A DNA stretch of 64,000 nucleotides, from positions 66,911,274 through 66,975,273 of the forward strand of contig CM036758.1 in assembly GCA_020796225.1 (NCBI GenBank). The letters run 5' to 3'. Position 1 is the first letter of the stretch; each line of letters opens with the position of its first letter. Source of the DNA: Arion vulgaris (taxonomy: Eukaryota > Mollusca > Gastropoda > Stylommatophora > Arionidae). The notes beneath the pieces were generated by a model that was not told where the DNA came from, made no database searches, and saw only the letters and a program-made list of their open reading frames with translations. Both the position numbers and the translations under genes were made by a program. Shown in pieces: positions 1-10,329 of this stretch.

Positions 1-312
1 CGAGAAGAGGTATGCACGTGTAAAACAAATGGAATATGTGATATCATCAGTAAGGAATGCACAGGTAGATACATGAGCGACTGGGTTTTTTATAGCTGTC
101 TGTTCATATGTCTGCAGTCTCTGTTGTGATCAGCTGAACGGAAAATCGTACAAAATAATACTGGCTATGTGGGATATTACACCGCAGTGCGTTTTGCAAG
201 CGCAGCTCGTTAGGAACATAATATCAATTCATCTGCTGCAAGAACTGCGTGAAAGAATTTAATCACTTAAATGTACATAATGCAACTTTCAAACAACGTA
301 TGGTTTGTATGG
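1..312. other. No recognisable feature
   Basis: AT-rich sequence with no ORF of note, no tRNA-like boxes and no similarity to the repeats found elsewhere in the window. Confidence 0.5.
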
Positions 313-818
313 CTGGTATCGTGGGAGCTGATCGTAGTTGAGCTGGTATCGTTGGTATAGCTGGGACGTTGGGGTGAGCTGGTATCGTTGGTATGAGCTG
401 AGTATCGTTGGTATGAGCTGAGTATCGTTGGTATGAGCTGAGTATCGTTGGTATGAGCTGAGTATCGTTAGTATGAGCTGAGTATCGTTGGTATGAGCTG
501 AGTATCGTTGGTATGAGCTGAGTATCGTTGGTATGAGCTGAGTATCGTTGGTATGAGCTGAGTATCGTTGGTATGAGCTGAGTATCGTTGGTATGAGCTG
601 AGTATTGTTGGTATGAGCTGAGTACGTTGAGAGCTGAGTATCGTTGGTATGAGCTGAGTATCGTTAGTATGAGCTGAGTATCGTTGGTATGAGCTGAGTA
701 TCGTTGGTGTGAGCTGAGTATCGTTGGTATGAGCTGAGTATCGTTGGTATGAGCTGAGTATCGTTGGTATGAGCTGAGTATCGTTGGTATGAGATGAGTA
801 TCGTTGGTATGAGCTGCA
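313..818. repeat. 20-bp minisatellite (GAGCTGAGTATCGTTGGTAT)
   Basis: About 24 head-to-tail copies of a 20-bp unit. The left edge (313-390) is degenerate (gagctggtatcgttgg) and the core is nearly uniform, with a short damaged stretch near 621-635. Open frames through it are a by-product of the unit and are not genes. Confidence 0.95.
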
Positions 819-819
819 A

Positions 820-1170
820 AGAATTATTTTGCAGGTTATTGGTTACTAAACTGACGTTATTGCACACCGGACAGATCCACAGATGCTCAGTTTCCCACAA
901 CAGACATCGAAGAGTATGCATACTGATGGTTCCCGTGGCCCGCTGGTTAAACATAGTCCTCACTCTGCCTCACATGCCTCCAGATCTACTTGTACAACGG
1001 GTAACCCCAAACTGCTTAAATCGCTGGATGGATTCAACATCTACTTTAGTGTTTTCATCCAACAGACAGTCGCGAGGAGACCAAAGAACATCCCCTTTAT
1101 CCATCTTCAACTCCTCAACAATCGATGCTGTTGAAGCAATGTTGTCCGCCTTCATTGCTGCAAACACCCA
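820..1170 (-). pseudogene. C-terminal fragment of an I-like LINE (after RNase H)
   Basis: Read on the minus strand this encodes a stretch ending ATGTISMHTLRCLL, then EHLWICPVCNNVSL. The same layout (a GT-rich segment, then a leucine-rich LL.ILRR-type stretch, then a Cys-containing end) closes the RNase H-bearing LINE at 1761-3626 and the fragments at 14975-15395 and 43620-43905. The frame is broken about halfway. It is a dead, 5'-truncated copy, and its 3' end abuts the minisatellite at 818. Confidence 0.6.
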
Positions 1171-1204
1171 ATGCTCAGAAGAAAAGTAGATCCACGTAAG
1201 CCTT

Positions 1205-1450
1205 GTTTCGTTGGTAGAGCTGACAGAATCAATGCAACGATAAATTGTTTGTTGATCTGGCTAAACAGAATCAACGCAACGATCAACATTGTTGTGATCT
1301 CTGACGAATCAATGAGATCAACATTGTTTGTTGAGCTAAACAGAATCAACGCAACGATCAACATTGTTTGGTTGATCTGAGCTAAACAGAATCAATGCAA
1401 CTGTCAACATTATTTGGTTGCTATGAACTAAACAGAACAAACTTAACTGT
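1205..1450. repeat. ~45-bp tandem repeat, about five units
   Basis: Degenerate units built on agaatcaacgcaacgatcaa followed by cattgtttgttgatctgagc. Later units diverge at 1410-1450. Confidence 0.85.
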
Positions 1451-1689
1451 TACAAGTAGTGCACGAAAACACGAATTCACACAAAACGGCAACTGCAATT
1501 GTCAACATAGTTTTACTGGTATAGTCTGCATAGATTGTCTCTTACGTATATATGTTAGTGAATGTATCACTCTGTGCGTATAGATGTGAAAAAACAGATG
1601 TAACAATTCAAACTGTCCACTGTTTCTAGCTTCTATGACAATCTATTTGGATCCCTAGATATTGGTTGTCCAGAAACATTTTATGGACC

Positions 1690-1760
1690 AGTATGTAAAA
1701 TATGTATGGCTCGGAAACATGGACAATGAACAAGCAGTTAGAAGACAGAATTGATGCATG
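1690..1760 (+). pseudogene. RTE-like LINE 3' region, left part (interrupted)
   Basis: The plus strand reads YGSETWTMNKQLEDRIDA, the typical RT-thumb stretch of RTE-like elements in this window (compare 37940-38440). The frame is cut at the 9-bp sequence tgatgcatg (1752-1760) by the LINE at 1761-3626 and resumes at 3627. Joining the two sides gives an uninterrupted RIDACEMWKNRR-type reading, so the two parts were once one copy. Confidence 0.8.
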
Positions 1761-2658
1761 TTAGTTTTAGTTTAGTCGTCGGATCACCATCACTGCACGT
1801 CGAACAAATTAGTCCATAAGTGCTCCGATCTCTCCTCAGTATGTCCATCAGCGTGTGGCGACTAACGACACCGGTTCTTTGTTGGTTTACAATTCTTCTT
1901 TGTCTGCCAGCATAGCGTTCTTGTCGAGCTACACCACACTTAACTTTGAGTTCTTGCAGTCTGGTTAGTGTTGTGGATTTACCGCTATTACGTGAATCAT
2001 GTACACGCCCTCTCTCCCTTAAGGAATTTATAATATCAGCCTGGTCCATTGCTCGTCCGCTTTGGACAGCAGCCATACCTGCAAGCCTATCCGCACGTTC
2101 ATTCCCCTTACACCTGCATGCCCTGGCACAAAAATAAACTGATCTTGTTCAGCTGAGACCTCCCAGCGATTCTATCCAATGTCTCCTAGCCCATCCTGTT
2201 TCAATCTTCCTGAGCATACTCATTGAGTCACTGAGAAAACATGCATGGATAAAAGTCTGTGATTCTAGCCAAATCATCGCTTTGGTAACCGCCATGATTT
2301 CCATAGTGAGACTGCTTGTAGTCACGGCAAAACCACCACTGTCTTCCTTCACAACATCACCTCCGACCTGAGCAGTGAAAGCCTACGATCTCCGCACATG
2401 TCGAATCACCGAACCATCCGTATAAATGATTACATCATGCTCAGATGCGTTCTCAGAAATTAATGCCTGAACCTCTGCCTCCACAACAAGTGGGTTGTGT
2501 TGCCTGCATTCTTTATCAAGTTCGATGCATACAGAAAAGGATGTAGCAATTCCTCTTGGCACTGGTATCCATTCTTCACAGGGATCAATGTCTTCAAGTG
2601 TACACACCTGTTCAATACAGTCCTCGGCCTGACCCATCCAAGATTTTCCTCTTTTAAC

Positions 2659-3480
2659 CTATTTCCTTTTGCTCTTTATTTCCAAGTGTAGAGGATGTTG
2701 TGTGTCAGCATTGACTCGAAGGTATGCTCGTGCACGGCTCATCAGTATTCTATACTCCATAGTAGGATAGTCAAGGAGATAGCGCATCGCCCTGCACGAC
2801 GTGTCTTTAGTGCAACCAAGTATAATGCGCATCGCCTCGTTCTGTATTCTTTCCAGTCGTTCTATCTGACTATGACTGAGAGTCAGGATCGCCAGCGCAT
2901 ACTCAAGCACAGAAAGGACCAGACCCTGGTATAAAAGACAAAGATGGCGCTGTTCACAATCCGCCGCAGCCATTACCCTCATCGCCGTCAAACCTTTCCT
3001 CGCCTTCATTATCACATGAGCTATGTGTTCCGTAAAAGCTAGACTACGATCAAAACGCAGCCCCAGGTATTTCATAGACTGAGACCGCTCCACCACCTCT
3101 GAACACAAAACCACAGATGGTGTTGGAGTGTTGACGATGTGGTTGTTTAAAGAGAACCATGTCACCGCTGCTTTTGTGGGGTTGACCAATGCTCCTGCTT
3201 CAACGCACCATCTACCTATGCGGTCGAGTTCTGACTGAAGTTCCTCCACAAGCTGTTCTCTATCCTTGCCCTGACGATACACCAACACATCATCTGCATA
3301 TGACATTGTCCTTCCTCTACCCGTGATCTGTTCTTTTGTGATGCTCACAGTATAGGCATTAAACAACACCGGAGATAATGGTGACCCCTGTGGTAAGCCA
3401 GGGTGGATTGTTGTTGGTGATGACGCCCAACTGCCACATTTAAACACTATCTTTGCTGGAAGACGGCCGCAAAGATCCAA
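2659..3480 (-). pseudogene. Reverse transcriptase domain of the I-like LINE (273-codon open stretch)
   Basis: Longest open part of the LINE at 1761-3626. It carries the RT core motifs PGLPQGSPLSP and YADDV, then a thumb-like helical region with YLGLRFDRSL and RLERIQNEAMRIILG. The polymerase would copy LINE RNA at a nicked target. Upstream RT motifs lie outside this frame across a break at 3481-3530, and the RNase H part is in another frame, so this is not a functional gene. Confidence 0.85.
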
Positions 3481-3527
3481 TTGAGGAGGAATGGGCTGAT
3501 ATTGAGTTCAGTCAGCTGCACCATTAA

Positions 3528-3619
3528 AAATGCAACGGCACTCTATTATAGGCATCTTCAAGGTCAATTGCAGCAGTAATTGACCTTGAAGATGCCTATA
3601 ATAGAGTGCCGTTGCATTT
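3528..3619. repeat. Perfect 42-bp inverted repeat with 8-nt loop
   Basis: Arms 3528-3569 and 3578-3619 are exact reverse complements (42 of 42), with loop gcagcagt. Both arms encode the same LINE RT block (DLEDAYNRVPLH) on opposite strands. It sits exactly at the 5' truncation end of the LINE, so a foldback or inversion during its insertion is the likely source. Confidence 0.95.
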
Positions 3620-3626
3620 AGAGTGC

Positions 3627-3990
3627 TGATGCATGTGAGATGTGGAAAAACAGAAGAATAGGCAGAGTTTCATGGACAGAAAAACAGACAAATAAACAAG
3701 TTTTAGAAAAACTAGGCATGAAGAAACAATTATTAAGAGAAATAAAATTCAGACAAGTAAAGTATTTTGGGCCCATCAAAAGACATGACACCATGATAAA
3801 ATCTTTACTAGAGGGGAAAGTTGAGGGGTGAAGAGCAAGAGGAAGACCGAGAGATAAGTGGGAGGAAACTTTAAGAAATGGATAGGTTACAGTCTGGCAG
3901 TGTACAGCACCAAGGCGAAAAACAGAGGATGCTGGAGATTCATTGCAACCAAACTGTGATGTGGAGACGCCACCTGATGATGATGTAAAA
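3627..3990 (+). pseudogene. RTE-like LINE 3' region, right part
   Basis: Continues the copy begun at 1690. It reads NRRIGRVSWTEKQTNKQVL, then LREIKFRQVKYFG, then a LLEGKVEG stop, RARGRPRDKWEETL, and ends with cctgatgatgatg. This RISWTEK..LGHI..GRPR..W order is the carboxy end of RTE-like/endonuclease-reverse transcriptase LINEs. Only the last ~120 codons remain, with two stops. Confidence 0.8.
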
Positions 3991-4017
3991 CCGAAACGGA
4001 TCTCAGGTCAATCCATC

Positions 4018-4170
4018 CTCAATTGAGTACTAGAAAAAAAGCACTGGGAAGTAAATGCAGTCGGCGTGCTATTGACTACATCACCATCGTGTGCCACGGT
4101 CAATGAAAAATACGGTCAGAACACCGTATTACCTGCATACCACGTGGTATAAAAATGGTTTATTTTTAAA
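4018..4170 (+). mobile_element. SINE family D, 5'-truncated copy
   Basis: Matches the body and 3' end of the full-length copy at 54553-54833 (opposite strand): gcactgggaagtaaa, ccatcgtgtgcc, gtcaatgaaaaat, taccacgtggta. The tRNA-like head is missing. Confidence 0.7.
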
Positions 4171-4194
4171 TGTAAAACTGCGGGAGATAAACTC

Positions 4195-4330
4195 GCCTTT
4201 CGTTCAAAAGGTACTCTGAGTGAAGCGATCGAGATATTTTTCTATAGAGGAGACTGGACGAGTTGCCCATGATAGAGTGGGTATGTGGGTATGAAGACAG
4301 AGCTTACAGATCCTATGTCACGTTCTTCTC
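4195..4330 (+). pseudogene. Possible LINE 3' fragment
   Basis: Faint, frame-broken similarity to the LINE end at 40620-40840 (EI..I....EE...VA.DR......LQ.LC.V). Very decayed. Confidence 0.3.
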
Positions 4331-4540
4331 TAGTACTCTATATAGTCTAGGGTGATATGAGAGCCGTTACAGCCAGAACAAAATGTCACACTCATTGTAG
4401 AAACGAACCTAGAACATACGTCTAAGTAGCTAGTGCACTAACCACTTCATACTCAAGCTATCTCTAAACGTCCCAAGTATGTCTCGTCCCAACTCAAAAG
4501 ATGTTCATCAACATTTAAATTCTCTCTGGCTTAAACTTAT

Positions 4541-5280
4541 TCCCTTCTCAGGCTGTCACATTCCCTTCTCATGCTGTCACATTCCCTTCTCAGGCTGTCA
4601 CATTCCCTTCTCAGGCTGTCACATTCCCTTCTCAGGCTGTCACATTCCCTTCTCAGGCTGTCACATTCACTTCTCAGGCTGTCACATTCCCTTCTCAAGC
4701 TGTCATATTCCCTTCTCAGGCTGTCACATTCACTTCTCAGGCTGTCACATTCCCTTCTCAAGCTGTCATATTCCCTTCTCAGGCTGTCACATTCACTTCT
4801 CAGGCTGTCACATTCCCTCTCAAGCTGTCACATTCCCTCTCAAGCTGTCACATTCCCTTCTCAGGCTGTCACATTCCCTCTCAAGCAGTCGCATTCCCTT
4901 CTCAAGCTGTCACATTCCCTTCTCAGGCTGTCACATTCCCTCTCAAGCTGTCGCATTCCTTCTCAGGCTGTCACATTCCCTTCTCAGGCTGTCACATTCC
5001 CTCTCAAGCTGTCACATTCCCTTCTCAGGTTGTCACATTCCCTTCTCAGGCTGTCACATTCCTCTCAAGCTGTCCATTCCCTTCTCAGGCTGTCACATTC
5101 CCTCTCAAGCTGTCACATTCCCTCTCAAGCTGTCACATTCCCTCTCAAGCTGTCACATTCCCTTCTCAGGCTGTCACATTCCCTCTCAAGCTGTCACATT
5201 CCCTTCTCTGGCTGTCACATTCCCTCTCAAGCTGTCACATTCCCTCTAAAGCTGTCACATTCCCTCTCAAGCTGTCTCCG
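4541..5280. repeat. 20/21-bp minisatellite (TTCTCAGGCTGTCACATTCC)
   Basis: About 35 copies. The first part has 21-bp units (ttctcaggctgtcacattcc plus c); the second alternates with 20-bp units (tctcaagctgtcacattcc). Two plus-strand frames of more than 240 codons run through it, only because 21 is a multiple of 3; they are not genes. Confidence 0.95.
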
Positions 5281-5317
5281 TCCCTTCTTTTCATAGTTTT
5301 AAAGTCGAACCATATTT

Positions 5318-5977
5318 TTCACTTAACTTATAGCTTATGTTTGTATAGTAACTTCTTGCTTAAGTTTGTGTAGTAACTTATAGCTAATGTTTGTATAGTA
5401 ACTTATTGCTTAACGTTTGTGTAGTAACTTATAGCTAATGTTTGTATAGTAACTTATTGCTTAACGTTTGTGTAGTAACTTATTGCTTAACGTTTGTGTA
5501 GTAACTTATTGCTTAAGTTTGTGTAGCAACTTATTGCTTAACGTTTGTGTAGTAACTTATTGCTTAACGTTTGTGTAGTAAATTATTGCTTAAGTTTGTG
5601 TAGTAAATTATTGCTTAACGTTTGTGTAGCAACTTATTGCTTAAGTTTGTGTAGCAACTTATTGCTTAACGTTTGTGTAGCAACTTATTGCTTAACGTTT
5701 GTGTAGTAACTTATTGCTTAAGTTTGTGTAGCAACTTATTGCTTAACGTTTGTGTAGTAACTTATTGCTTAACGTTTGTGTAGCAACTTATTGCTTAACG
5801 TTTGTGTAGCAACTTATTGCTTAACGTTTGTGTAGCAACTTATTGCTTAACGTTTGTGTAGTAACTTATTGCTTAAGTTTGTGTAGCAACTTATTGCTTA
5901 ACGTTTGTGTAATAACTTATTGCTTAACGTTTGTGTAGCAACTTATTGCTTAACGTTTGTGTAGCAACTTATTGCAC
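5318..5977. repeat. 26-bp minisatellite (AGTAACTTATTGCTTAACG...)
   Basis: About 25 head-to-tail units of agtaacttattgcttaacg followed by tttgtgt. Variants swap gtaac/gcaac and drop one base (ttaagttt for ttaacgttt). The left edge has a diverged unit (atagctaatgtttgtat). Confidence 0.95.
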
Positions 5978-6083
5978 CACTCCCCCAAAAAAAGATTTTC
6001 TTGACCTAATTTTGAGGGTATTTTTACCCAAAAATTTAAAAAAAAACGTAATATTTTATTTATCTTAAAAAGCATGTGTAATA

Positions 6084-6245
6084 TTTTAGGCCCCTAAACA
6101 CATAGACTTCTACACGTTTAGGACACATGCATCCGATTTCAGCCAAACCTCCTTAGTCGCCTCTTACGACATGCGTGGCAGGTAACACTGGTTCTATTCT
6201 TTACACCCAAATTTGATGATCGCCCGGTAACCACTCGGGCGATCC
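6084..6245 (-). mobile_element. SINE family B, partial
   Basis: Contains cacgtttaggacac, the core agtcgcctcttacgacatgc, ggttctattctttacaccc and cggtaaccactcggg. It aligns with the more complete copy at 45370-45627. Read on the minus strand, GCCCGAGTGGTTACCGGGC at the head looks like a tRNA box A region. Confidence 0.75.
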
Positions 6246-6354
6246 TCAAATGAGCAATAGTGTTTCTGACTGATTTTTGCGTAAAGACGTTCTTTCCTTA
6301 TCACCATTGCCCCCATCAAAACATCATTCTTCTTCTTCTTCTTTCTCAAATCCT

Positions 6355-6660
6355 GTATGCCTCACAGCGTCAGGTCAGGAAGAGATTTCTAAAACGGGCC
6401 CTAGTATGCGCTTCGTAGATAGTCTCTTTCGTCGCCTCTGTTATCTCTGAGGTCCATCTTTGCGTGGCCGGCCTTTTGCTTTGTACCCATTGTATCGGAC
6501 TAGCATTGCTCTTTGAGGTGCACTGTCTGATGGTAATCTGCTTACGTGGCCGAACCATTTAATTTGTTGTTTCTTGATGAAGTCTAGTACTGATGTTGTA
6601 CCCACTTTTTCCTGATGTCTTCAGTTCTCAAGACATCATTCAAGCGAGCCTAATCCGACT
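6355..6660 (-). pseudogene. RTE-like LINE 3' end
   Basis: Minus-strand reading has FIKKQQIKWFGHV and RPRKDGPQR/ITEATKET-type blocks shared with 23555-24150 (+) and 42050-42340 (-). The tail next to it is TTC-rich (GAA repeats on the coding strand). Confidence 0.7.
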
Positions 6661-6689
6661 TCAGAGGCACATGTAACTTAGATACCCAC

Positions 6690-6985
6690 ATAAAGGAACG
6701 ACTAGCACAGTTTAATACCAGAACAGTGTAATACTAAAACAGTGTAGTACTAGCACAATGCAGCGTATGTTTTATAAGAACCCTTGCCCCATTATCGATT
6801 CGTTCACGACTGCGTTATTCGGCTCTCATGCACAGTTACTTCCAAAAGGGATAAATATCTGTTATCTACACGTTGTTTTGATACTAAACATAGACTATAA
6901 CCTTTTCGTCTACAATCTGGTTAGCTCTCTATTACGTCACATTGCTATTGTCTTGCACAAACACATTATCAAACTACTTCATCGT
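6690..6985. other. Unassigned, with short degenerate repeats
   Basis: A run of cagtgtaatactaaaacag-like 15-17 bp units near 6710-6760; otherwise nothing recognisable. Confidence 0.4.
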
Positions 6986-7400
6986 CCATGTGTTGCCGGG
7001 CCTGCAAGAGAAGCAAAAAATAGTACCACTGCGACCTACAAGGTATGTCGTAAGAGGCGACTGAGGTAGGAGCTTAGTAAAGCTACCCTAGTAAATAAAA
7101 AGCTTCGCAGAAATAGGATGTGCAGGCCTACTTGTAGGCGCATAACTCGCACAACGTACAAACGCTCTTAGACTCTGATCACATACAGTCCTCACCAGTG
7201 GCGGCTCGTGATCATTTTTGTTTGTGGGGCCAGACATTTTTCCCGGATAAATCATGATTTTTGGTTGCTATATTTTACTTTATAAAATAATAAATACAAG
7301 TTATACATTATTTTAAGGGCCCCACTGGCCCTTAGTGACAAACCGCCACTGGTCCACACAGAATGGTTAACAAATTGTTGGTCGATATGGAGCTTAGATG
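6986..7400 (+). mobile_element. SINE family A, split by a hAT MITE
   Basis: Head tgtgttgccgggcctgc, core gtcgtaagaggcgact, then cgcagaaataggatgtgc and cttgtaggcgcataactcgc. The 3' part (ttaacaaattg, gtcgatatgga) resumes at 7365 after the MITE at 7196-7351. Other family copies, such as 52615-52875, read straight through this point. Confidence 0.8.
7196..7351. mobile_element. hAT-type MITE (CAGTGGCGG family), 156 bp
   Basis: Terminal inverted repeats start CAGTGGCGGCTCGTGATCA on the left; the right end reads CAGTGGCGGTTTGTCACTAA on the opposite strand. The flanking 8-mers gtcctcac (7188-7195) and gtccacac (7352-7359) match at 7 of 8. No coding capacity. It is related to 16915-18654 and 34006-34171. 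Confidence 0.9.
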
Positions 7401-7429
7401 TTAAGGCTCAATAGCTAGTGTAATACATT

Positions 7430-7815
7430 GTATGTGCTCTTAACTCTCTACATGCAAGTGTAGAAATATGTGTGCTCCCAACTCTCTGCAGGCTCGTTTA
7501 ATACTATGTGTGTGCTCTCAACTCTCTACAGACTCGTGCAGGAATGTGTGTGCTCTCCTGCAAGCTCGTGTAATAAATACTTTGTGTGTGCTCTCAACTC
7601 TCTACAGACTCGTGCAGGAATGTGTGTGCTCTCCTTCAAGCTCGTGTAATAAATACTTTGTGTGTGCTCTCAACTCTCTACAGACTCGTGCAGGAATGTG
7701 TGTGCTCTCCTGAAAACTCGTGTAATACAATGCTTGTGCTCTCAACTCTCTGCAGGCTCGTGTAATATTGTGCGTGTGCTCTCAACTTTCTGCAAGCATG
7801 TATAAAACTATGTGT
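7430..7815. repeat. Degenerate ~60-bp tandem repeat
   Basis: Units contain tgtgtgctctcaactctc, acagactcgtgcaggaatg and ctcgtgtaataaatac; about six imperfect copies with internal length changes. Confidence 0.8.
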
Positions 7816-7929
7816 GTAGAATCTCAACTGCATACACACTAAGATATTACAACTGTACAAATAGGTGATATAACAGTATCAAAACTCGAATAAATTTGCT
7901 ACACTGTAAAAATCGGCCAAGTGTAATCG

Positions 7930-8205
7930 CAACATGTGGTCTCAAGACTGCTGGGTTCATTTTTTCGACGGTTATCAAAATATGGACTCTGGGTAGCCCA
8001 TTACATGTTTACAACTTTATGTAGAATCATCCGGATTCGAGTCCACATTTTTCATGGGATCCCAAGGATTGTGGCGGAGCTACAGAGTTCGTGCTTTATG
8101 CAATGCTCTCGGCAGATTGCATGCCATCTCTGCCGACAGGGACGGAGCCATATGGTGAAAGCAGATGTAATGAAGTCAATTCTTCGCATTTGGACCATTT
8201 TCGTG
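7930..8205 (+). mobile_element. SINE family C, near full length
   Basis: A box B-like ggattcgagtcc is followed by the family body: gatcccaaggattgt, ggagctacagagttcgtgc, atgcaatgctctcggcag, catctctgccgacaggga, gtaatgaagtcaattc. The same body is found at 15480-15815, 38490-38735 and 53675-53910. Confidence 0.75.
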
Positions 8206-8740
8206 GTAAATTAAACCCCCACCTCCCCATCCCTATTTCGATTCCAATAAGAAACACATATATCAGTATCAGAAATGGAAAAAAAAGACTGTCAAATATC
8301 TTACTTTACTTCTTTGTGGGGATCCTGGTAACAGACCTGTTTGACTATGTATACAATAATCAACATGACATGCGAAAGGGACAAGCTTGCTAGACACCTA
8401 TGCTAGAAAACGAGGACAAAATTAACCCTTTCATCAGCAGCGTGTCTACAAACGTTGTAAGGGATTCACCATATACTATACAATAACGTATAAAGATGTA
8501 GCTACACCCATGGATGTGCACTACACACTGTCACACACTAAATGAAATAGATGGCTGTGGTCTACATGAAAGCTTAGGACAACTGAAACTGTTTAAAGTG
8601 AGACATCAGGGTTAAGAAGGGTCTTAAACACATGGACTGTAATGTTTTTATACTGATGCTCATGAACAAATCTAATTTTTTTAATAACTATAGGAAAAAA
8701 AACAATATGGAATTGTTTTTTCTGAAGTATTGGAAGGACT
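8206..8740. other. No recognisable feature
   Basis: AT-rich; only short spurious frames seen. Confidence 0.4.
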
Positions 8741-9105
8741 CTAGACAGACCTGAAGAAGAGAACTGGAGACCAATATTAAAAGGATAGGTAAAACATGGA
8801 AAGAATCGGAAGGGATGACATGAGAGAGGAAGGGCTGGAAGAAGTTTTTTTCCGATCCAGAAGCACTTGAGCTTTTCAGCTCTTCGGTTCGGTGCCATGA
8901 ACATCGTAACCCTTCGGTTCGGTGCCACGAACACCGTAAATCTGGGGAATCTGTGCCTTTTCTGCCATCCCGCAGAATTGAACCCGCACACACAGAGGGA
9001 TAGTCACCCGTAGTCCAACGCTCTACGAACACGCTGGGCAGACGGGAGAAGAAGTTTGTTGAAGACCTGTGCTCCGTTGGGAGTTGAAAGATGAAGAAGA
9101 GGAAG
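8741..9105 (+). pseudogene. LINE 3' end interrupted by SINE S1
   Basis: 8741-8847 and 9048-9105 together match the reverse complement of 56215-56345 without a gap: acagacctgaagaagag... and gaagaagtttgttgaagacc. The intervening 200 bp is SINE S1. The intact paralogue encodes GKRSRGRPRQTWRR, then EGMAGERKSWKKFVEDL, a typical LINE carboxy end. Confidence 0.85.
8848..9047 (-). mobile_element. SINE family S1, copy 1
   Basis: On the minus strand: a tRNA-like head with box A-like tagagcgttgg and box B-like gcgggttcaattctg, then a body with two copies of gcaccgaaccgaag and an end gcttctggatcggaaaaaa. The TSD gaagaagttt flanks it (8838-8847, 9048-9057), and the empty site is present at 56215-56275. 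RNA polymerase III transcription is inferred from the boxes. Confidence 0.92.
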
Positions 9106-9114
9106 AAGAATGGG

Positions 9115-9640
9115 AAGAGTTATCATTATCATCAAATACCTTGTCCTGTGTAGAGCTTTGCTACACTACAATCCAACGTAATTTATATCTTTCATAAGCC
9201 AGATGGTTCGCATCTGCTACCGTCATTCACAAATCATCATTTACATCTTGAAACCATCTTTTCTAGTGCCTTTCACTTCTTTTCTTTACTGTGATGCTTT
9301 CTTCCATAATGATCTTTTTCAACTCTTCTTGTATTTGTATATGTTTAAAATCTTTCAATTCTCTCATTCTTATTAGTCACAACAACCAGCTTTCTTTGAT
9401 TTTAAGTTCTGTCTTAACATATACATTTGCTCTCTTCTCTGTCCATGATATACAGAGGACTCTTCTGTAATATTTATATTCACAAGCATATGTACGTTTT
9501 TTCACTGCCTTGTTAAATGTTCATGTTTCACACCCATACGTTGCAATTGGAAATATGCATGCACTTAATATTCTGATCTTTGTTTTTTTAGTAGTTCCAT
9601 TTCATATTGTTTTTAGTTGTTTAATTTTCTGTAAATCCAC
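9115..9640 (-). pseudogene. RTE-like LINE 3' end
   Basis: Reverse complement matches the family of 20225-20620, 22300-22725, 46540-46850, 49095-49550 and 63610-64000 (Y.R..RISWTEK, K.R.LKYFGHI blocks, gatgataatgat tail). Strongly diverged, with several stops. Confidence 0.65.
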
Positions 9641-9644
9641 TGTT

Positions 9645-10060
9645 CTTTTTATTTTCTTTTTAAAAAAAAAAATGACATCGGATCATCTTTCATTTTTGAA
9701 TCTATTTTCCCCTAAAAAAACAAACATTAATGGGTACAAATCACATTTTTTAATTTGGGTGCAAATTTATCAATTCAAACAGCTTACAGGACATATAGCA
9801 CCTTATCCAAACAAATTGTGGGGGGGGGGTGTAGAAACACATTCTTAAAAAAATGTTATTGAAGCTTTGTGACTTTCTTGTATTTTTTTAACCTTTTTAA
9901 TTTTATATAGCTTTTTTTGAGTCAGATTAAATGTTATTTATGTTATGTGATTGACGTCATAGCCCCCTGTATTCTCATGGGGATCTTTCCCCCCTTTTCA
10001 ACACCCTCCCAAGATCAATTTTCTCACCACCCGAGAATGATTAGATTTATCTCTCTCTAC
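9645..10060. other. Low-complexity AT-rich DNA
   Basis: Poly-A/T and G runs (for example ggggggggg near 9822); no element recognised. Confidence 0.4.
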
Positions 10061-10329
10061 CCCTATCCAGCGCGGGGTTTGCCCGTCAAAGTAAGCAAAC
10101 TTGGGCCCCGCTTTTGGGGCCGCGCCCTTTGACAGAGATGAAATGAAAAAAAAAACAAGATTTATATCAAAAAGAAATGTCTGTTTTTAATGTCTATTGT
10201 GGTGCTGTCCCCAAAAAACGAAGGCCAAAAATCTGTCTCACTTTTAGTGATGAAGGGGCTATGAAAAATCATTAAATTCCATTAAGGTCAGCAATCTTTG
10301 ATTTGTCACATTTTCCACAAGACAAACTG

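Larger units (their letters stand above)
1761..3626 (-). mobile_element. 5'-truncated I-like non-LTR retrotransposon (RT + RNase H)
   Basis: Minus-strand element of 1866 bp flanked by the TSD tgatgcatg (1752-1760 and 3627-3635). RT motifs are visible in order: the AIDLEDAYNRVPLH block near 3540-3600, IHPGLPQGSPLSPVLFN near 3370-3415, and YADD near 3290-3305. An RNase H domain follows, with IYTDGS near 2415-2430 and SDSMSMLRKIE near 2200-2240. The C-terminal tail ends near 1780. Combining RT with RNase H is known for the I-group of LINEs; assignment to that group is inference. Endonuclease and ORF1 are missing (5' truncation), and frame breaks near 2640, 2380 and 2150 make it inactive. The 3' end on the minus strand is a short CTAAAA-type tail. 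The 5' end carries a perfect inverted duplication (separate entry). Confidence 0.85.

Noticed and set aside
4479..5296. Plus-strand frames of 256 and 241 codons
   Set aside because: Created by a 20/21-bp minisatellite; peptide repeats every seven residues with no start context or homology.
6758..7069. 103-codon frame as a gene
   Set aside because: Its last third is SINE A core sequence in antisense-free reading; no motif in the rest.
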